A stretch of 49,901 nucleotides of DNA from assembly GCA_905235305.1 (NCBI GenBank), contig CAJOLC010000002.1, forward strand, positions 1 through 49,901, written 5' to 3'. This document shows, one piece after another, positions 42,467-49,901 of this stretch. Source of the stretch: an uncultured Bacteroidaceae bacterium (GTDB taxonomy: Bacteria; Bacteroidota; Bacteroidia; Bacteroidales; Bacteroidaceae). The translations under genes and the position numbers were made by a program. Positions within the stretch are counted from its first letter, which is position 1. The number at the start of each line of letters is the position of its first letter. The notes below the pieces were generated by a model, which was not told the origin of the DNA, did no database searches, and saw nothing but the letters and a program-made list of their open reading frames with translations.

Positions 42467-43549
42467 TCAGATTTCGATACCAAACTTATATATAGTCTTC
42501 TGTCTGTAAATTTCTCCAGCTTTCAGTATGGTGCTGGGGAAGTAGGGATGGTTGGGCGAGTCGGGGAAATGTTGCGCCTCGAAGCAGAGAGCACTGTACT
42601 TGGGATAGGTAGCTCCGCCGTTGCCTGTGAAGCCACTGTGCCAGTTCGAACTGTAGAACTGTATGCCAGGTTCAGTCGTCCACACTTCCATCTTTCGGCC
42701 ACTGTTAGGCTCAACACACTTCACTGCATACGACAATTCGCCTGGCTCCTTCTTGTTGAGCACATAGCAATGGTCGTAACCAGTGCCGTTGACTATCTGC
42801 TGATTGCTTGTGTCACCGATGCGCTCGCCGACGGCATGGGGTGTACGGAAGTCGAAAGGTGTGCCTTCCACCTTCAATATCTCGCCGGTTGGAATGCTCG
42901 TCTCGTCAATGGGAATGAAGAAGTCGGCATTGATGGTGAGGATGTTGTTCAAGGCTTCCGGAGTGGGATTGGCAATGCCGGCAAGCGAGAAGAAACCGTG
43001 ACTGGTCATGTTGACGATGGTCTTCTTGTTGGTCGTGCCGCGGTAATCGATGACGAGTTCGTCGTCTTCCGTGAGGCTGTACTTTACATTCATGTGAAGT
43101 TCGCCGGGGAAACCTTCTTCATAATAGGCACTGATGTAGCGTAGCACCAGTTCCTGGTCGTTGATCTGTTCAGCGTCCCAGACACGTGCATGGAAGCCCG
43201 TAGGCCCTCCGTGCAGATGATTCGGCCCGTTGTTTACAGCCAGGCTGTAGTCCTTGCCGTTCATCGTGAAGTGTCCCTTTGCTATGCGATTGCCATAGCG
43301 ACCGACAAGTGTGCTGAGGAAAGGCTCAGGACTATTCACCATGTTCTGTATGGAGTCATGTCCTTGAATAACATTGGCCATCTTGCCTTCCTTGTCGGGA
43401 GCCATGATGGCCATTATAGCACCTCCGTAATTGGTGATGCAGACTTCCATGCCGTTCTTGTTGGTGAGGACGAAGAGGTCTGTCTCTTTGCCTCCGATAA
43501 CCGTCTGGAAGTTCTCTCTTTTAAGTCCGGAAATAAGTACTTTGTCCAT
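42467..43549 (-). CDS. galM: Aldose 1-epimerase
   Basis: The 360-residue protein has the catalytic His and surrounding residues in LAVNNGPNHLHGGPTGFHAR and NMTSHGFFSLAGIA, plus VYNKxx-like YGGAIMAIMAPD near the N-terminus. It interconverts alpha and beta galactose, feeding GalK. It is the first gene of the operon, 36 bp after the -7 element of a complete promoter (TTG, 19 bp, TATATTTG). The conserved Glu near the C-terminus lies in LCFEAQHFPDSPN. No signal peptide is evident, so it is cytoplasmic. Confidence 0.95.
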   Translation of the reverse strand: MDKVLISGLKRENFQTVIGGKETDLFVLTNKNGMEVCITNYGGAIMAIMAPDKEGKMANVIQGHDSIQNMVNSPEPFLSTLVGRYGNRIAKGHFTMNGKDYSLAVNNGPNHLHGGPTGFHARVWDAEQINDQELVLRYISAYYEEGFPGELHMNVKYSLTEDDELVIDYRGTTNKKTIVNMTSHGFFSLAGIANPTPEALNNILTINADFFIPIDETSIPTGEILKVEGTPFDFRTPHAVGERIGDTSNQQIVNGTGYDHCYVLNKKEPGELSYAVKCVEPNSGRKMEVWTTEPGIQFYSSNWHSGFTGNGGATYPKYSALCFEAQHFPDSPNHPYFPSTILKAGEIYRQKTIYKFGIEI

Positions 43550-43584
43550 AGGCGTTAAGTATCATTAAATTGATAATTCCCTTG

Positions 43585-43614
43585 CAAATATAGCAAAAAA
43601 AGTGATTGCTTCAA
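43585..43614 (-). promoter_or_regulatory. Promoter of the galactose operon
   Basis: On the minus strand a TTG (43614-43612) and TATATTTG (43592-43585) are separated by 19 bp, a complete Bacteroidota promoter. No operator was recognised. Confidence 0.75.
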
Positions 43615-43680
43615 AGGAAAACGCCGAAAACTTGCTTCCGAACTTGCTAAAAGATGTTAAGATATCAAAATAATTTAGTG

Positions 43681-44940
43681 CTAAGTGTGCAGCAGGCTTA
43701 ACAAGTCTGCCACTACGAAGGTGCTGCCGCCGATGTAGATGATGTCCTCAGTAGAAGCATTGGCTCTGGCTGATGAATAAGCAGAGCCTACATTATTATA
43801 TATATATATTGCACCTTTCAAATCATGGGTTCTTGCTTTGCTTGCCAGTTCGTCTGCTGGCATCGCACGCTTCACAGAGGCTTGCGTGAAGTAGCAAATC
43901 GCGTCTTTGGGTATCATGTCAAGCACAGCATCGACATCTTTGTCGCTTACCATTCCGAAGACGAGGTGAAGGTGTCGATGGGGTAGAGATGTGAGGTGAC
44001 GGAAGATGTACTCTAAACCTCCTTTGTTGTGAGCAGTGTCGCAAATGGTAAGAGGCATCTTGTTGAGTATCTGCCAACGTCCCATAAGACCAGTCAATGT
44101 CACAACTTCCTCGAAGCCTTTCCTCACAGCGTCGTCACTGATCTTAACACCTGCCTCGCGTAGTATGCTGACGGATGCGAGGATGGTGCGACGATTCTTC
44201 TCCTGGCACAGGCCGCGCAGTTGGTAATTTAGCGTTTCGGGAACCGTGAAGTCCTCATCTTCCGCAAAGGTTATTGGCGCCCCAACTTCCTTGGCCTTGT
44301 TCTGGAAAACTGCTTTCACCTCATCGTTGACGTTCTCGCCAATGCAGACAGGAATGCCCGGCTTGATGATGCCGGCTTTCTCCGACGCAATCTTCGGCAA
44401 CGTGTCTCCAAGGAACTGAACATGGTCGAAACTGATGTTTGTGACGACAGAAAGCAGCGGCGTGATGATGTTTGTGCAGTCGAGCCTGCCTCCCAAACCT
44501 ACTTCTATCACTGCGAAGTCGACCTTCTGCTCCTCGAAATACTTGAAGGCAAGGGCTGTGGCGAGTTCGAAGAAGGAGAAGGACATGCCTGTCGCTTGCC
44601 ATTTACTATTGGCAATCGTTTCGACGAACTCGATGACGCGCTTCTTGCTTATCATCTTTCCGTTCACTTTTATCCTTTCGCGGAAGTCGATGAGATGTGG
44701 AGATGTATAAAGTCCGACACGATAGCCTTCGGCCTGAAGCATGGCGGCAAGCGTGTGACTGACAGAACCCTTGCCGTTTGTCCCGCCAACATGGATAGTG
44801 CGGTAGTTGCGATGCGGATGACCGAAGTATGCGTCGAGGAACAACGTGCCTTCGAGGCCCTCCTTGTATGCTGCTGCCCCAATGTTCTGGAACAAAGGGG
44901 CAGAGTCGAACAAGTATTGAACTGCTTGGGTGTAATTCAA
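43681..44940 (-). CDS. folC: Bifunctional folylpolyglutamate/dihydrofolate synthase
   Basis: The 419-residue Mur-ligase-like enzyme has the P-loop VGGTNGKGSVSHTLAAML, LYTSPHLIDFRERI, VEVGLGGRLDCTNIITPLLS and the CDTAHNKGGLEY segment that binds the substrate acid. It adds glutamate to dihydropteroate and extends folate tails. It is 18 bp downstream of dnaJ, at the end of the chaperone gene run. All motifs are intact. Confidence 0.94.
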   Translation of the reverse strand: MNYTQAVQYLFDSAPLFQNIGAAAYKEGLEGTLFLDAYFGHPHRNYRTIHVGGTNGKGSVSHTLAAMLQAEGYRVGLYTSPHLIDFRERIKVNGKMISKKRVIEFVETIANSKWQATGMSFSFFELATALAFKYFEEQKVDFAVIEVGLGGRLDCTNIITPLLSVVTNISFDHVQFLGDTLPKIASEKAGIIKPGIPVCIGENVNDEVKAVFQNKAKEVGAPITFAEDEDFTVPETLNYQLRGLCQEKNRRTILASVSILREAGVKISDDAVRKGFEEVVTLTGLMGRWQILNKMPLTICDTAHNKGGLEYIFRHLTSLPHRHLHLVFGMVSDKDVDAVLDMIPKDAICYFTQASVKRAMPADELASKARTHDLKGAIYIYNNVGSAYSSARANASTEDIIYIGGSTFVVADLLSLLHT

Positions 44941-44958
44941 GATGAGTGATTCAGATTG

Positions 44959-46128
44959 TTATTCGAATATCTTTTTGAACCTGTTGAAGAAATTACTCTT
45001 TGCCGTAGCACCAGGTTTCATATTCTCACTTGTGCGAAGCTTTTCGAACGTGTCCTTTTCGTCGCGTGACAAGTTTTCGGGGATATAGACGCCTATCTGC
45101 ACGATGAGATCGCCTGTGCCGTAGCCGTAGCCTTGCACAACGGGTAGTCCCTTTCCCCTCAGACGCATGGTCTTGCCGGGCTGAGTGCCTGGGTCAATCT
45201 TTATCTTCACCTTGCCGTCGATGGTGGGAATCTCGGCCGAGCCGCCAAGGATGGCCGTGGGAACATCAAGCAAGAGATGGTATTGCAGGTTTTGTCCGTC
45301 GCGAAGGAGTTCCGGATGAACTTCTTCCTCGATATAGACGTGGATGTCGCCTGGCACACCATTCCAGCGTGCAGCATTGCCTTTGCCCTTTTCGTTGACA
45401 ACCATGCCTTCCTGGACACCGGCAGGTATCTTGATTTCAACTATCTCTTCGCCTTTGACGATGCCTTGTCCGCCGCACTGTTTACACTTGTTACGAATGA
45501 CACTTCCTGTTCCCCCGCAAGCATCGCATTGTGTCTGCGTCTGCATGTGGCCGAACATAGTATTCACGTTTCGATACGTTACGCCGGCCCCTTTGCATTT
45601 CGAGCAAGTTTCTTTCTTCCCATCTTCACTGCCACTGCCTTGGCAGTGTGGGCAGGTGACATATTTGTTTATCTTGAACTTCTTGGTGACTCCCGAAGCG
45701 ACTTCTTTCAGGTTGACACGGACTTTCAGACGAAGGTCGGCACCTTTCTCCACGTGTTTACCACCACCTCCGCCAAAGCCGCCGAAGCCGCTGAAGCCAC
45801 CAAAACCTCCGCCAAAGCTGCCGCCGCCGAAGATGTCGCCAAACATGCTGAAGATGTCGTCCATTGACATACCTGCGCCACCTCCGAAGCCGCCCTGACC
45901 ATTCATGCCGGCGAAGCCGAACTGGTCGTAACGTTGACGTTTCTCGGGGTCACGAAGAACATCATAGGCTTCTGCAGCCTCCTTGAACTTCTCCTCTGCT
46001 TCTTTGTTGCCGGGATTGCGGTCGGGATGGTATTTGATAGCCATCTTCTTGTATGCTGCCTTTATCTCGGCATCGGTGGCATTTTTGCTTACGCCAAGGA
46101 CTTCGTAATAATCTCTTTTCTCTGCCAT
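44959..46128 (-). CDS. dnaJ: Chaperone DnaJ
   Basis: The 389-residue Hsp40 has a J domain with HPD ([17 protein letters not shown]), a Gly/Phe-rich linker, and four zinc-binding repeats [24 protein letters not shown] and CKQCGGQG, then two substrate-binding barrels. It delivers clients to DnaK. I chose the ATG at 46128 ([12 protein letters not shown]) rather than one nine residues upstream. It lies 27 bp after grpE. DnaK itself is not in the window. Confidence 0.96.
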   Translation of the reverse strand: MAEKRDYYEVLGVSKNATDAEIKAAYKKMAIKYHPDRNPGNKEAEEKFKEAAEAYDVLRDPEKRQRYDQFGFAGMNGQGGFGGGAGMSMDDIFSMFGDIFGGGSFGGGFGGFSGFGGFGGGGGKHVEKGADLRLKVRVNLKEVASGVTKKFKINKYVTCPHCQGSGSEDGKKETCSKCKGAGVTYRNVNTMFGHMQTQTQCDACGGTGSVIRNKCKQCGGQGIVKGEEIVEIKIPAGVQEGMVVNEKGKGNAARWNGVPGDIHVYIEEEVHPELLRDGQNLQYHLLLDVPTAILGGSAEIPTIDGKVKIKIDPGTQPGKTMRLRGKGLPVVQGYGYGTGDLIVQIGVYIPENLSRDEKDTFEKLRTSENMKPGATAKSNFFNRFKKIFE

Positions 46129-46155
46129 AACGATAAGTACATGACTATGAATCAA

Positions 46156-46725
46156 TCAGACGCCCACCACGACTTGTGCATGGCGGATGACCTTCTCGTT
46201 GAGCTTGTAGCCGGTCAGGGTGCAGTCCATCACCTTGCCCTTAAGTTCTGGTGTCGGAGCTGGCAGTTGTGCCACGGCTTCATGTATGTCGACGTCGAAG
46301 TCGGCCTCTTTAGTCTCTATGACACTGACGCCCTGCTTGGCAAGTATATCTATGAATTTCTTGTAGATAAGCTCAACACCCTCAAGGATGGCATTAACAT
46401 CATCGGAACTTTCTCTGTTCTTTAGGGCACGTTCCATGTCATCGATGACGGGCAGGATGCTGACAATTGCCTTCTCTCCACCGTTGAGGATGAGGTCTGT
46501 CTTCTCTTTGATGGTGCGCTTGCGATAGTTGTCGAATTCTGCTATCTTACGCAGCAACTGGTCTTTCAGGCTGACAATCTCGGCGTTGGCTGCTTCGAGC
46601 TGTTCCTCGACGGTCAGTACTTTTTCTTCTTTTTCCTGAACGTCTGGTTCGGTTTCTGAAGTGGTCTCGCCGGCCGTGACCTGCTGTGTTTCTTTCAATT
46701 CTTCGTCTTTCTTTTCCTCTTCCAT
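46156..46725 (-). CDS. grpE: Nucleotide exchange factor GrpE
   Basis: The 189-residue protein has an acidic disordered start, a long helix (QLEAANAEIVSLKDQLLRKI) and the GrpE core FDNYRKRTIKEK, then the C-terminal beta domain with the family signature around VDIHEAVAQLPAP and VIRHAQVVVGV. It releases ADP from DnaK. It precedes dnaJ, the usual order. No CIRCE (HrcA) operator is seen in the 61 bp upstream, so regulation is not by HrcA at this site. Confidence 0.94.
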   Translation of the reverse strand: MEEEKKDEELKETQQVTAGETTSETEPDVQEKEEKVLTVEEQLEAANAEIVSLKDQLLRKIAEFDNYRKRTIKEKTDLILNGGEKAIVSILPVIDDMERALKNRESSDDVNAILEGVELIYKKFIDILAKQGVSVIETKEADFDVDIHEAVAQLPAPTPELKGKVMDCTLTGYKLNEKVIRHAQVVVGV

Positions 46726-46786
46726 TATGATAAGGTTTAGTTTTACTGCTTAAAAAGCTACAAGAAACGTGCCAATCGACGTTCTG

Positions 46787-49370
<2,584 letters not shown>

Positions 49371-49383
49371 AACGAAGCGGGCG

Positions 49384-49391
49384 CAAAATTA
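49384..49391 (-). promoter_or_regulatory. -7 element of the glucosaminidase gene
   Basis: The minus strand reads TAATTTTG, 13 bp before the ATG at 49370, giving a very short leader. Confidence 0.58.
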
Positions 49392-49475
49392 CAGAAAAAA
49401 AGCCACTTTACGAAATAAAACACTGACTTTCTGGTGAAAATATACATTATTTAACGTGAGTTCGACGAAAATTAT

Positions 49476-49901
49476 TCAGAAGAGAGTAAGTTGATTATCA
49501 AATACTTTGACGACCTTTATTGATGGTTTCTTGGGAAAGTAGCAGTAAGCTGCAACTGCTCTGGGCAGGTTGGCAGCGAAGTTGCAGACAGACCTGTGCC
49601 TTGAGTGTTCAATCTGTGCGATGTTCTTCGATTCGCTCAGGCGCAGGCGGAAGCTTTAGCTCGACGAAGTCAACCTGCACACACGCAGAGGCGTGGAGTC
49701 AACAAAACTGATGCCGGTGCATTTTCCCAGAAGTACCTTCTTGATAAAGATGGTGAGCGGTATGACCGCCTCCTTCTTCGGCAAAGCCTCAGGCGCAGGC
49801 GGTTCTCCAGTTCCACGAAGCGGTTGTAGGAGACGACCTGCGGAAACAGATGGCGAAGGTTCACGCAGACCTCATTCAAATAGAAATGCTTCAGGCAACG
49901 G
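49476..49901 (-). pseudogene. Decayed IS982-type transposase with internal deletion and frameshift (runs off the edge)
   Basis: The minus strand encodes three disconnected IS982-like pieces. From the right edge: an N-terminal part with NLRHLFPQVVSYNRFVELE; after a frame change, PLTIFIKKVLLGKCTGISF with VDSTPLRVCR (holding the first DDE Asp); and then, after a jump, the normal C-terminus [15 protein letters not shown] through FPKKPSI to QLTLF and stop at 49476. The middle of the DDE domain, roughly 150 residues, is missing. Two short related repeats sharing TCAGGCGCAGGCGG (49636-49649 and 49789-49802) sit at the frame change and at the deletion junction. No terminal inverted repeat was located. 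Confidence 0.75.

Noticed and set aside
46726-46786. CIRCE/HrcA operator before grpE
   Set aside because: The inverted repeat TTAGCACTC-N9-GAGTGCTAA is absent.

Overview
The window looks like a chromosome segment of an anaerobic Bacteroidota, most likely Prevotellaceae. The evidence is the protein set (PorT-like barrel, UpxY/NusG paralogue, PepSY-like periplasmic proteins, DUF4301, AlkZ-related protein, split 5'-nucleotidase), the recurring promoter element TAnnTTTG (often written TATCTTTG on the coding strand) a few tens of bases before many genes, and weak Shine-Dalgarno sequences. Anaerobic life is suggested by ThiH rather than ThiO, rubredoxin, a 2[4Fe-4S] ferredoxin and an EFR1-type ferredoxin-flavodoxin. 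The genus is an inference.

Layout. 1-593: the end of an integrative element (N-terminus of a tyrosine integrase, with an AT-rich spacer carrying repeated TGTGTTACA words) abutting the 3' end of a tRNA-Ser(CGA). 684-1748: small zinc-ribbon gene plus EamA exporter. 2129-9331 (minus): a relA-like synthetase with a dead hydrolase site, a secreted S9 peptidase and mutS2 in one tight operon. 9481-10198: two PepSY-like exported proteins. 10899-15603: DUF4301 protein, ribosomal protein S1, RNase Z. 15961-21016: a six-gene, mostly overlapping operon (exported coiled-coil protein, CBM9-like protein, CDP-alcohol phosphatidyltransferase, IspD/TarI-type cytidylyltransferase, EFR1 ferredoxin, exported nuclease). 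21270-28775 (minus): a TPP-riboswitch-controlled thiamine operon thiD-S-E-G-C-F-H-thiE2-HAD. 29185-29950: an orphan UpxY/NusG paralogue with a 41-codon upstream ORF. 30101-35951: M48 peptidase, rubredoxin plus AlkZ-like, TonB receptor, Y-family polymerase with a YolD-like partner. 36010-39640: L19, split 5'-nucleotidase pair, ferredoxin, PorT-like protein. 39923-43614 (minus): galM-transporter-galK operon. 43681-49391 (minus): LysM glucosaminidase, ABC-F protein, grpE, dnaJ, folC. 49476-49901: a decayed IS982-type transposase running off the end.

The most unusual signal is non-coding. Four intergenic elements (1888-1967, 15625-15698, 21115-21190, 36738-36809) share one architecture: three 16-nt modules, each with CATG at its exact centre, separated by CAATTG, giving a 22-nt period with CATG and AATT tetramers alternating every 11 bp. 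The central block is identical in all four, while the outer modules are built from a small set of interchangeable 6-nt half-words. Two sequence-unrelated intergenic tandem arrays (28977-29063 and 39790-39855) also have an exact 22-nt period. I do not recognise this family.

Limits: everything here was read by eye from the sequence and from family knowledge. No database or structure search was run. Start codons marked as chosen are judgements, and promoters are motif matches only.
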